A stretch of 11,413 bases of DNA. It comes from FEN-1297 sp964498065. Its GTDB lineage: Bacteria > Bacteroidota > Ignavibacteria > Ignavibacteriales > Ignavibacteriaceae. Numbering within the stretch: the stretch's first letter is position 1; the number at the start of each line of letters is the position of its first letter. The position numbers and the translations under genes were made by a program. Below are positions 1 through 6,801 of this stretch, one piece after another. Below the pieces are notes generated by a model. The model saw only the letters and a program-made list of their open reading frames with translations, searched no databases and was not told the DNA's origin. Location of the stretch: NCBI GenBank assembly GCA_964498065.1, contig CAZCFZ010000116.1, positions 1-11,413 on the forward strand, in the 5' to 3' direction.

Positions 1-328
1 CAAATTTACCAACTTTACTAGAGGGATTCTTTTTTATTTATTTTGGACAGATATGTACAAAACAACTATTTTATGTGCTTTTGATTAGAAATATTTTTAA
101 TTTAAGCAATAAATAATAAGCTGCGATATTTAAGCACGGGGATTTTATAACTACACTTGGACACTTGTGGGAACAAATCGAAATTGATAATTTAAATTAA
201 TATTAAGTAATACCGGAAAGTTAAATAAAAACTATGTTGGAATTATCAAAAATTTTATTCAGGATAATTTGAAATTAAAAGGAAATATTATTTAGTATAA
301 ATATATGTTTGATGTAAAAGGATAATAT
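1..328. other. Gene-poor left edge
   Basis: No convincing gene is visible. In frame 1 the first six codons read QIYQLY and then TAG at 19-21, which could be the tail of a gene lying left of the window but cannot be proved. A direct repeat of ACACTTG occurs at 153-159 and 161-167. A CGGGG run sits at 137-141 like those before three genes further right, but no start codon follows it. The last 60 bases hold a candidate promoter and the ribosome binding site of the next gene. Confidence 0.5.
269..298 (+). promoter_or_regulatory. Candidate promoter of the 329 gene
   Basis: TTGAAA (269-274) resembles a sigma-70 -35 box (5 of 6 bases). It is followed after 18 nt by TAGTAT (293-298; 4 of 6 bases of TATAAT). 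Transcription would begin near 305, leaving a leader of about 25 nt that includes AAAAGGA (316-322) just before the ATG. In so AT-rich a region such matches arise easily by chance, so this is tentative. Confidence 0.35.
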
Positions 329-1207
329 ATGTATCAAAATATTTTTCAATATTTTCCAAACGAATTTACTTTTTTTGAAGGCATATCAAAAGATACAATA
401 TTTGCTACGCTAACAACAATAGGAATATTTATAATTGGTTATATTGCCAGTAAACGTTTTGAAAGTTGGAAGGAAAACAAAAGGCTCAGAGAATACAAAG
501 AATACTTTATTCACCATTTAAAATCATTACTACCCAAAATAGACAAGCAAATTATTGAATATAAAGAATTATCAGAAATGATAACGGCTACTGAAAGAAA
601 AGATCTATCTTTGGGCGAATCATTAAGAAGTTCTTTAATAGGTTTTCAAGACCTTCCTTTTAATGATATTTACAGAATATTAATAACAAAATCTAAGAAG
701 AAGGGTAAAGAAAAATATGAAGTGTATAATCAATTAATTGATTGTTTAAACTATTTTGATCACCAACTTGAATATGCGGTTAAGAATTTTGATGAATATT
801 TATCAAGCTATAATCAATATGTATTTGATTGGGAAGAAAATGGAGATATGATTTTGCGGAAACAAGATGAATTTATTTCGATAGCTAATAGATATAATAT
901 AGATATTGAACAAGATAAGGTTTTGTCTGATTTCATAGCCATAATTCATAAATGGCATCAAAAAAAAGATGGGGGTAATGTCGATATTTTTGAAACTGAA
1001 TTTGTTGAACCACTACGTGAATTGTGCAAAAATAATATTACTGACCCGCGATCTATTATCTTGATGAATTATGTTATAAAAACTTCTCGAGCTATAGTAA
1101 AACTAAAACACCTAAAAACATTATATTCTGAATATTACTCAAAGGAAGAAAATCGGCTCGAAGAAAAGAAGGATGTATTTATAAAGGCAATTAAATACTT
1201 TGAATAA
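329..1207 (+). CDS. Hypothetical one-pass membrane protein with a helical cytoplasmic domain
   Basis: I do not recognise the family. The 292-residue product has one hydrophobic helix at about residues 23-41 (FATLTTIGIFIIGYIA core). It is followed at once by a basic stretch (K42, R43, K48, K51, R52), which predicts N-outside/C-inside topology with most of the protein in the cytoplasm. The remainder is charged and lacks cysteine clusters or known catalytic motifs. Stretches rich in Lys, Glu and Leu near residues 45-85 and 255-290 look helical and may form coiled coils. The start is supported by AAAAGGA at 316-322, six nt before the ATG. It stands alone, with 226 nt to the next gene and a possible promoter of its own. 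The build (membrane anchor plus long helical domain) is seen in many accessory and defence proteins, but nothing here proves such a role. The coding call is firm; the function is unknown. Confidence 0.85.
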   Translation: MYQNIFQYFPNEFTFFEGISKDTIFATLTTIGIFIIGYIASKRFESWKENKRLREYKEYFIHHLKSLLPKIDKQIIEYKELSEMITATERKDLSLGESLRSSLIGFQDLPFNDIYRILITKSKKKGKEKYEVYNQLIDCLNYFDHQLEYAVKNFDEYLSSYNQYVFDWEENGDMILRKQDEFISIANRYNIDIEQDKVLSDFIAIIHKWHQKKDGGNVDIFETEFVEPLRELCKNNITDPRSIILMNYVIKTSRAIVKLKHLKTLYSEYYSKEENRLEEKKDVFIKAIKYFE

Positions 1208-1213
1208 TATTAT

Positions 1214-1252
1214 ATATAACCAGCACCTCAACACCGTTATGCAAAAAGTCAA
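1214..1252. repeat. Degenerate repeat copy A, attC-like in appearance
   Basis: Seven bases after the stop of the 329 gene lies ATATAAC (1214-1220). It is followed by CTCAAC (1227-1232), GTTATGC (1236-1242) and an A-run (1243-1247). ATAAC (1216-1220) and GTTAT (1236-1240) are inverted to each other. Bases 1227-1252 align with 2182-2206 at 22 of 26 columns (3 mismatches, 1 gap). The outer boxes recall R'' and R' core sites of integron attC sites, but the span is only about 30 nt, shorter than normal attC sites, and no L-box pairing is seen. Confidence 0.4.
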
Positions 1253-1433
1253 GAGTTAAAAGAAGTTCTTTAATATATTTTTTATAACTGATAACAAAAA
1301 GAATTAATCTGTTATTAACAGTCTCCATTAAGGCGCTGCAAATGTTTTTCAAAAACCAAATAAAGTAAGACTGTTCTCAGCGGCAGCTGAAGCATAAATA
1401 GTTATATACTCAATTTTACAAAAGGAGTGATTT

Positions 1434-1826
1434 ATGATAAATTCCAAATTCTTGATTACTTTAAGTGCCGTAATATTAGGACTAATTGGGATTTGTCTAA
1501 TTTTTCTTCCAAATGATATTGCTCATTTTATTAGAATAGATTCGGCAAAATTTATCCCGCTTATTTTGCAGCTTTTAGGAGCCGTATATTTTGCTTTTGC
1601 AGTTTTAAATTGGATTGCAAAAGATAGTTTAATCGGCGGTATATATAATCGGCCTATTGCAGTCGGAAATTTTACGCATTTTTTTACCGGCGGACTTGTA
1701 TTATTTAAAGAAGCATCTTCCGTTCACCTGCCGTCAATTATTTGGCTTATATGTATTTTATATCTTTTATTAGCATTATCCTTCGGCTCATTACTTTTTA
1801 AACACCCGATAACAAAGACAAAATAA
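1434..1826 (+). CDS. Small four-helix membrane protein, unknown function
   Basis: The 130-residue product is almost all hydrophobic. Helices lie at about residues 7-25, 42-61, 76-93 and 101-122, with short polar loops and a basic tail (HPITKTK). This predicts an integral inner-membrane protein with both ends in the cytoplasm. No catalytic motif is visible. The start is well supported by AAAGGAGTGA at 1421-1430, the strongest Shine-Dalgarno sequence in the window. The gene is isolated: 226 nt of non-coding sequence precede it and 441 nt follow. Upstream lies a small hairpin, TCAGC (1377-1381) with GCTGA (1386-1390) around a GGCA loop. Copies of a degenerate repeat sit about 180 nt before the gene and about 355 nt after it, which may mark it as a transferred unit. 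Small four-helix proteins of this kind are common in Bacteroidota and mostly unnamed; I cannot place it in a named family. Confidence 0.8.
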   Translation: MINSKFLITLSAVILGLIGICLIFLPNDIAHFIRIDSAKFIPLILQLLGAVYFAFAVLNWIAKDSLIGGIYNRPIAVGNFTHFFTGGLVLFKEASSVHLPSIIWLICILYLLLALSFGSLLFKHPITKTK

Positions 1827-2267
1827 TGATGACTGATTTTTCGTTTAAATTCATCCGGAAATCCTAAAATGAAGTTTTATCACATGTATTAAATAATTAT
1901 TTTAAGATTTTATAAGAGGCGTTTGCTTAAGTGGAATCGCATAAAGATAGGTAGTAAATATCGTATATTCTTATTTGGAACAGAAGTAGATATTCTCTAT
2001 CGATTTTAATATTCACCAATTTGAAGAAATATGATTTAAATCCGGGTGGCACAAACAGATATAATATTATATAAAGTAAATATGATAAACTGCTGTTAAT
2101 AATAAGTTAAAATTTACCTTTAAAAAAATTTATTTTATTTATCACTTTCTAAAAACTTGATAGCAACGCCATCATTATGTGCTCAACCCGGTATGTAAAA
2201 AGGCAACTTTACATTTAATTATGTTTTAACACTTATGTTATCATATTTAAAGAAAAAGTGAAACATT
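1827..2267. other. Long spacer without a recognisable gene
   Basis: No supported gene. A start-less frame at 1893-2009 (38 codons, including the segment GTEVDILYRF) and an overlapping frame just downstream ending at about 2075 look somewhat protein-like. They may be remnants of a decayed gene, but no family is recognisable. Repeat copy B lies at 2182-2206. A short palindrome, TAACA (2227-2231) and TGTTA (2236-2240) around CTTA, lies 27 nt before the next ATG and could be an operator. Confidence 0.5.
2182..2206. repeat. Degenerate repeat copy B
   Basis: This is the second copy of the repeat seen at 1227-1252, in the same orientation. The shared blocks are CTCAAC, CCG, TATG, AAAAAG and CAA. 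Two of the differences fall in the GTTATGC box, which here reads GGTATGT. It lies in the spacer between the 1434 membrane-protein gene and the DUF1330 gene, so the two copies bracket the 1434 gene. Confidence 0.4.
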
Positions 2268-2555
2268 ATGAGCTATTATTTTGCAGCCAACATAAAAATA
2301 AAAGATAAAGTTGGTTACAAAAAATATATTGACAAAGCCGATGAAGTGTTTGCAAAATTTAACGGGCAATATTTAGCTGTGGATGACAAACCCAAAGTAA
2401 TTGAAGGAAGATGGAATTATACAAGAGCTGTAATAATAGAATTCAAATCTAAATCAGATTTTGAAAAATGGTATAATTCAAAGGAATACCAGGAGATATT
2501 AAATTATCGACTAAATAATTCTGACTGCGACACAATTCTTGTAAAAGGGAAATAG
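2268..2555 (+). CDS. DUF1330 family protein (dimeric alpha/beta-barrel fold)
   Basis: The 95-residue product matches DUF1330 in length and pattern. It has an N-terminal strand YYFAANIKI, a Tyr-rich helix (GYKKYIDKADEVF), then the conserved VIEGRW (residues 44-49), R53, the strand AVIIEF (54-59), the helix SDFEKWYNSKEY (63-74) and the late R81. This family adopts a ferredoxin-like fold that dimerises into an alpha/beta barrel, as in small monooxygenase and stress-response barrel proteins. The reaction, if any, is unknown, and there is no signal peptide, so it is cytoplasmic. No strong Shine-Dalgarno sequence precedes the ATG (AAAGAAAAAGTGAAAC). The next gene begins 26 nt after its stop on the same strand, so the two are probably cotranscribed. 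Family assignment is confident; a physiological role cannot be read from the context. Confidence 0.88.
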   Translation: MSYYFAANIKIKDKVGYKKYIDKADEVFAKFNGQYLAVDDKPKVIEGRWNYTRAVIIEFKSKSDFEKWYNSKEYQEILNYRLNNSDCDTILVKGK

Positions 2556-2581
2556 ATTTTTAAATTCTCGGGGATTAAAAG

Positions 2582-2785
2582 ATGGTAATCAAAGCTAAGT
2601 TAAAGAATTGGGGAGGATTATTATTAGCAGCTTTATTTATCATTCTAAGCGTCTTAAATTTTTTCAGAATTGATTCAGTCTCTCATTCGGCAAGCGATAC
2701 ATTAAGACCATTCATCATACAGACGTTGATTTTACTTATGATATTCATGCTGGTTTATTTTTCTGCTTTTAAAAAGAAAATCTAA
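2582..2785 (+). CDS. Small two-helix membrane protein
   Basis: The 67-residue product has a basic N-terminus (KAKLKN), a first helix at about residues 10-28, a short polar loop with several Ser/Asp residues, a second helix at about 43-61, and a KKK tail. This predicts a helical hairpin in the inner membrane with both ends in the cytoplasm. No known family is recognised. CGGGG at 2569-2573 lies 8 nt before the ATG and may serve as the ribosome binding site. It follows the DUF1330 gene by 26 nt and probably shares its transcript. The stop codon sits inside an AT-only inverted repeat, CTAATAA (2782-2788) with TTATTAG (2792-2798), which may slow ribosomes or polymerase but lacks a following T-run. 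Confidence 0.65.
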   Translation: MVIKAKLKNWGGLLLAALFIILSVLNFFRIDSVSHSASDTLRPFIIQTLILLMIFMLVYFSAFKKKI

Positions 2786-3006
2786 TAATAATTATTAGCA
2801 AGAAATAATCTAAATTGATAATATTTAAGAACTTTTATTACTCTTATTATGAAGGCTATGAGGATTTATGATGAAATATATTCATAGCGTGAATTATTTT
2901 CGCACCATTTTGGAATTTACAAATTGCAATTAGCTAATACTTACTTATTTTTATAAAAATATTAGGAATAATTATTGATTAATAAAATTCAATAAACGGG
3001 GTTCAT
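2786..3006. other. Spacer with no firm gene
   Basis: Together with the uncertain small ORF at 3007-3156, this forms a 414-nt gap between firm genes. GAGGA at 2860-2864 precedes two adjacent ATGs (2868 and 2871) that open a frame of about 21 codons ending with TAG at 2931-2933. It is too short to call, with no recognisable content. No clear promoter or terminator with a T-run is seen. Confidence 0.45.
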
Positions 3007-3156
3007 ATGACATTATTTCTATTATATATTACATCTATTTATTCTACGGAATATTATAATAACTCAATTAATAAGGCTTCAAAACTTAGCAAAACAAATT
3101 CATCAACTATTGAATATTATATGAGTCGATTAACTAAAATATTAATAAGACTTTAA
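3007..3156 (+). CDS. Possible small peptide (49 residues)
   Basis: The frame opens with ATG five nt after CGGGG (2997-3001), a spacing suited to ribosome binding, and runs 49 codons to TAA. The N-terminus is hydrophobic (MTLFLLYITSIYS) and could be a weak signal or membrane segment. The rest is polar and ends KILIRL. It lies 43 nt before the secreted-protein gene on the same strand and could be its leader peptide or be cotranscribed. There is no recognised family and the composition is close to that of random AT-rich sequence, so this may be chance. The matching CGGGG before the genes at 2582 and 3200 is the best argument for translation. Confidence 0.3.
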   Translation: MTLFLLYITSIYSTEYYNNSINKASKLSKTNSSTIEYYMSRLTKILIRL

Positions 3157-3199
3157 CATCATTTATATCAAACTTCTTAACAAATGACGGGGAACGAAA

Positions 3200-4270
3200 A
3201 TGAAAAAATTATTTTTCTTTTTGGCATCTATAATTATTTATACATTTCCAGTACTAAGCAACCCGATTGTACTTCCCAAAGCATATATATCCGAATTGAA
3301 ATTTGATATAAATAATAACTGGGTATTGGAGATTTCTTTTGAAGCAGAAGCTCCTTATTATCATCAACAATACGACAGTATTTGCATTTCAACATCATAC
3401 GGTTTTTCAAGAATAAATTTAGAATATGTTAAGGACAGCAGTTTAATCATGGTTGTAGATTCCGATAGTTTACTGAAACCTTTAGCCATAAATAAAAGCG
3501 GTGATTGTATAAAACTGTATTCATATATTTCAAATCAATATTTCGAAGATGCGGGAATTGATTCTTTAATTTTCGGTAATTTTAAAGGCTCAAAATTCGA
3601 TTCAATTCCGTCAGGCTATTCAATCGCAAGAATTTATCTTAACACGTTTACACTTGATAAAAGCCCGACAATAGGTCTGCCCAACGATACCATAGGTACA
3701 TGCGGGACACTAACAGGATTCATGTACGATAAAAATAATAATTTAATTTCCAGCGGTACTTTCATTCTCAATAACCCGATAATATTTCAAAATAACAGTA
3801 TGTTTTCTACAAAAGTTTTTTCAAGAAAATTTACTGTCGAAGGAATGCTGCAGCAAACTGCATGCTGTACTTTTAGAGGAATTGTATTTGATACTTTAAG
3901 GTTAGATGTTTATCCCGATTCTATTTATTACCAGGATATACATATATCATCCGACATTGTCGTTGGAATAAAAGAAAGAAAGACTGCAGAGGGTAAGAAT
4001 TTTAATATAATTAATTACCCTAATCCGTTTAACTTATCAACAACTTTTTATGTGAAGGTACCGAATCAATTTGCTGGGGAGCAAGGGATTATAAATATTT
4101 ATAATGTTAACGGTCAATTAATAAAAACAATTAGGGTAAAAGGAAATTCAAGAGTTACTTGGGATAGTAAAAACTCATTCGGGCAAATATTATCTTCGGG
4201 TGTTTATTATTATCAATTTGTCTTAGGCAGACAAATAATTAAAAACGGCTCAATGATACTTTTAAAGTAA
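3200..4270 (+). CDS. Secreted protein with T9SS C-terminal sorting domain
   Basis: The 356-residue product begins with a signal peptide (MKK, then hydrophobic residues to about 19, likely cleavage after S20). It ends with a type A T9SS sorting/FlgD-like Ig domain at about 272-356. Landmarks are NYPNPFN at 272-278, IYNVNGQLIKTI, a WDSKNSFGQ turn, SSGVYYYQF and a final ILLK. In Bacteroidota and Ignavibacteria this domain takes a protein through the Sec system and then the T9SS outer-membrane machinery to the surface or medium. The body, about 21-271, is beta-rich with several Asp/Ser-rich turns and no recognised enzyme motif, so it is probably a structural or binding domain. CGGGG (3188-3192) precedes the ATG by 7 nt. 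The next gene starts one base after its stop, so they form an operon and their products may act together outside the cell. Sorting domain confident, function unknown. Confidence 0.9.
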   Translation: MKKLFFFLASIIIYTFPVLSNPIVLPKAYISELKFDINNNWVLEISFEAEAPYYHQQYDSICISTSYGFSRINLEYVKDSSLIMVVDSDSLLKPLAINKSGDCIKLYSYISNQYFEDAGIDSLIFGNFKGSKFDSIPSGYSIARIYLNTFTLDKSPTIGLPNDTIGTCGTLTGFMYDKNNNLISSGTFILNNPIIFQNNSMFSTKVFSRKFTVEGMLQQTACCTFRGIVFDTLRLDVYPDSIYYQDIHISSDIVVGIKERKTAEGKNFNIINYPNPFNLSTTFYVKVPNQFAGEQGIINIYNVNGQLIKTIRVKGNSRVTWDSKNSFGQILSSGVYYYQFVLGRQIIKNGSMILLK

Positions 4271-4271
4271 T

Positions 4272-4826
4272 ATGAAAAAATATTATTTATTATTCTTTTT
4301 TCTATCTTCCACAATATTAGCACAAACTACGGATTTTTTTAAGGAAGATATAACATTTTATATGGATAGTATTTATTTCAGAGTTAACGGAATTTATTGG
4401 TTTGCTAATAACTCCGGCAAACCGATTCGAAATAATATCTTCTATCCTTTCCCAAATTATTCCAACGAAAAAATCGATTCAATTACTGTTTTCAATTTAT
4501 CCTCGGGAATAAATGTTAATTTTGTCCATCAGGGGAAGCACGGAATTTCATTCGACATGTTTTTAGAACCTCACGATACGGTTATTTTCCAAATTAAATA
4601 CAGACAAAAATTAATCAGCGATAGCGCCGTATACATTTTAAGAACCACACAAAATTGGTCAAAGCCATTAAAGTATTCCGAATATAAATTAATTGTTTCG
4701 AAATACTTTAAAATAAGCAAATTCAGTTATCCCCCGTTAAAATCTTATGAAATACAGAATAAAAAAATTTATTTTTGGGAAATGAAAAATTTTATGCCGT
4801 TAAAAGATATGATATATAATTTTTAA
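4272..4826 (+). CDS. Secreted hypothetical protein, partner of the T9SS cargo gene
   Basis: The 184-residue product has a clear signal peptide (MKKYYLLFFFLSSTILAQ, cleavage about residue 18). The mature part is short and beta-rich, with a Pro/aromatic stretch NIFYPFPNYSNE and a later IFQIKYRQKL...YILRTTQNW segment. No lipobox cysteine and no T9SS sorting domain are present, so it should be periplasmic or outer-membrane associated. The start lies one base after the stop of the upstream gene (TAA T ATG) with no Shine-Dalgarno sequence, so translation is probably coupled to that gene. The architecture suggests an accessory factor for the T9SS cargo upstream, but that is inference from position only. 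I do not recognise the family. It ends in ordinary sequence with no sign of truncation. Confidence 0.8.
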   Translation: MKKYYLLFFFLSSTILAQTTDFFKEDITFYMDSIYFRVNGIYWFANNSGKPIRNNIFYPFPNYSNEKIDSITVFNLSSGINVNFVHQGKHGISFDMFLEPHDTVIFQIKYRQKLISDSAVYILRTTQNWSKPLKYSEYKLIVSKYFKISKFSYPPLKSYEIQNKKIYFWEMKNFMPLKDMIYNF

Positions 4827-4941
4827 AATAATGCTAAATTTTCCAGGCTGTCTTGGTCAACACTTTTATATCTAAAATATAGAAAATGGGTGCAAGATAT
4901 CTGAGTAGTTAGATTAAGATCAAATTATTTACTTTTACAGA

Positions 4942-5046
4942 ATGAAATATCATAGTATAGAAAAGAAACTCTTTAACGAATTTTTTCATTCAAATCCATC
5001 TATTCAACAAAATCCTAAATCAGTTTTTGAAAATCTTTTATTTTAG
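4942..5046 (+). CDS. Possible 34-residue peptide upstream of the exonuclease gene
   Basis: ATG at 4942 opens a 34-codon frame (MKYHSIEKKLFNEFFHSN at its start, FENLLF at its end) that stops at three tandem in-frame stops TAG-TAA-TAG (5044-5052). It is in the same frame as the exonuclease gene at 5062. Both ATGs are preceded by TTTACAG plus one base, exactly 120 nt apart. The peptide is amphipathic and plausible, but there is no Shine-Dalgarno sequence or known homolog. It could be a leader peptide or chance. Confidence 0.25.
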   Translation: MKYHSIEKKLFNEFFHSNPSIQQNPKSVFENLLF

Positions 5047-5061
5047 TAATAGATTTACAGC

Positions 5062-6801
5062 ATGATAAAAAAGAAGATTTCAAAAATTCCGGTTGAAGAA
5101 GCTAATTATTGTATTGTCGACGTTGAAACGACCGGTCTTTCACCCCAGAGAAACGGCGTTATTGAAATCGGACTCGTTAAGGTTTCCAATTTAAAAATAA
5201 TCGACACTTACCATTCGCTTGTAAATCCTGGTAAAGATATTCCCTACTTTATCACACAGCTTACCGGAATTTCTAACGACGATGTTTATAACGCTCCTTT
5301 TTTTGAGGATATCGCTGATGAAATAACCGAGTTTATCGGTGATGATATTTTAACTGCACACAACTACTCTTTCGACAGCAGTTTTCTAAGAAAAGAATTT
5401 AGATACTGTGGCAAAGAACAATTAAACAATTTAAATCTGTGTACTCTTAAATTGTCACGTCGTCTTTATCCAATGCTGAGGAGTAAATCTCTCGGTTCGG
5501 TATGCAAACATTTGAGATTAAAAAATACGGGTGAACATAGAGCCCTCGGCGATGCGGAAGTTACTGCCAAGGTTTTAATTAAAATGATAAAGGATTTAAA
5601 TAAAAATCATGAAATAAAATATGTTAATGAGCTGATTAATTTCCAATCTGTCCCTCAGAATTATATGAGACAGGTTAAGATAAAAAAGCAGCTTGGCGAG
5701 GACGTTTCTGTTCTCCCGGATTCCCCCGGCATTTATTATTTTCTTAATTCAAGAGACGAAATAATTTATATAGGCAAAGCAAAATCTTTAAAGAACAGGG
5801 TAAAATCTTATTTTTCACCAACAGCTCCGAGAAAAGCAAAAAAGATAATTAAGCAGGCATCTAGACTTAAAATTGAAATTACCAACTCCGAATTAATTGC
5901 TTTATTAATGGAAGCCGAACTAATTAAAATTATAAATCCCAGGCATAATGTAATGCTTAAAGGATACGGGAATAAATATTTTTTAAGGATAACAACAACT
6001 CATCAATTCCCTGCAGTAGAAATTTGTAATTATTTTGACTTCGACGGCAACGATTATTTCGGTTTGTTTATATCCAGGAAGAAAGCGGATTTAGTCCATG
6101 AAATGATAACAAAAACTTTTGCTCTCCGTGAATGCACCGATAAGGAGCTTGCAAAAGGCAAAGTATGCTTCCTTGCAGAGATTGATAGATGTACGGCGCC
6201 GTGTGTTAAAAAAGTGAAACAAGAATATTTTGATGAACTTGAAAAGGTTTACGACTTCCTTTACGGTAAAAACCAATTTGCATTAAATCGCTTGATAAAT
6301 AAGATGAAGGAATTTTCAGAAAAGCAGAAGTATGAAAAAGCAGCGGAAGTAAAACAATTAATAGACATGATACTTTCTCAAACGCATAAATCTTCTCTTC
6401 TGGCTGAGCCTGTTAACCTTGCAAATGTTATGTTTGAAATAAATGAAGGCTTCGGGAAAGATTATGTCTTAATGATAGCAGGAAAAATTTATATTAAAAA
6501 ATATGCAATAAGCAATAAAGATTATTTTGATGAAGCCCTGGATGATTATTTTGAAAATACAATTCATTCAAATGCACTTCCCGACGAAGAGGACCTTGAG
6601 AAAATGAAGATAACATTAAATTGGCTGATCAAGAACCGCAACAAAATAAAAACCTTTTATTTGAAGGAATTTAAGTCTAAAGAAGAATTATTTACAAAGG
6701 CTTCAAGTTTCAACCTGTTCACCACTCCTCCCAAAGCATCAACTTTCGATATTAAAAATTTCCTGCCGGAAGAAAGCTTAGCTGAAAAAGCGGAAGTTTA
6801 A
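5062..6801 (+). CDS. DEDDh exonuclease fused to UvrC-type GIY-YIG nuclease (Cho-like repair nuclease)
   Basis: The 579-residue protein has two nuclease modules. Residues 15-180 form a DnaQ-type 3'-5' exonuclease: D20 and E22 in VDVETTGL, D105 in AHNYSFDSSFL, and H159/D164 in HRALGDAE. Residues 216-300 form a UvrC N-terminal GIY-YIG domain: G223-I-Y, Y236-I-G, R246, catalytic-type E284 and N296. C358, C369, C377 and C381 match in spacing the four cysteines reported to bind an iron-sulphur cluster in E. coli UvrC. A UVR helix lies at 407-437 (SEKQKYEKAAEVKQLID). The RNase H-like nuclease and helix-hairpin-helix domains of full UvrC are absent, so it should make only the single UvrC-N-type (3') incision, like Cho, with its own exonuclease to trim. 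This fusion is known in other bacteria. There is no Shine-Dalgarno sequence, and the start is bounded by tandem stops just upstream. It acts in DNA repair in the cytoplasm. Its stop overlaps the convergent thioredoxin-like gene. Confidence 0.93.
   Translation: MIKKKISKIPVEEANYCIVDVETTGLSPQRNGVIEIGLVKVSNLKIIDTYHSLVNPGKDIPYFITQLTGISNDDVYNAPFFEDIADEITEFIGDDILTAHNYSFDSSFLRKEFRYCGKEQLNNLNLCTLKLSRRLYPMLRSKSLGSVCKHLRLKNTGEHRALGDAEVTAKVLIKMIKDLNKNHEIKYVNELINFQSVPQNYMRQVKIKKQLGEDVSVLPDSPGIYYFLNSRDEIIYIGKAKSLKNRVKSYFSPTAPRKAKKIIKQASRLKIEITNSELIALLMEAELIKIINPRHNVMLKGYGNKYFLRITTTHQFPAVEICNYFDFDGNDYFGLFISRKKADLVHEMITKTFALRECTDKELAKGKVCFLAEIDRCTAPCVKKVKQEYFDELEKVYDFLYGKNQFALNRLINKMKEFSEKQKYEKAAEVKQLIDMILSQTHKSSLLAEPVNLANVMFEINEGFGKDYVLMIAGKIYIKKYAISNKDYFDEALDDYFENTIHSNALPDEEDLEKMKITLNWLIKNRNKIKTFYLKEFKSKEELFTKASSFNLFTTPPKASTFDIKNFLPEESLAEKAEV

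Noticed and set aside
1214..1242. A true integron attC site
   Set aside because: The core-like boxes are present, but the site is only about 30 nt, lacks paired L boxes, and no integrase or clear array is in the window; kept as a repeat only.
1343..1355. Palindrome GTTTTTCAAAAAC as a terminator
   Set aside because: The stem is pure A/T apart from one pair and has no following T-run, so it is not a credible terminator.
1893..2009. 38-codon start-less frame containing GTEVDILYRF, and an overlapping frame downstream
   Set aside because: It looks protein-like but has no start codon, no ribosome binding site and no recognisable family; at most a remnant, so not listed as a gene.
2868..2933. 21-codon frame after GAGGA
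   Set aside because: Too short, with no known family and no sign of conservation available; mentioned in the spacer note only.
6091..6276. Minus-strand open frame of 61 codons
   Set aside because: It lies wholly inside the exonuclease/GIY-YIG gene, opens with TTG, has no ribosome binding site and no recognisable content.
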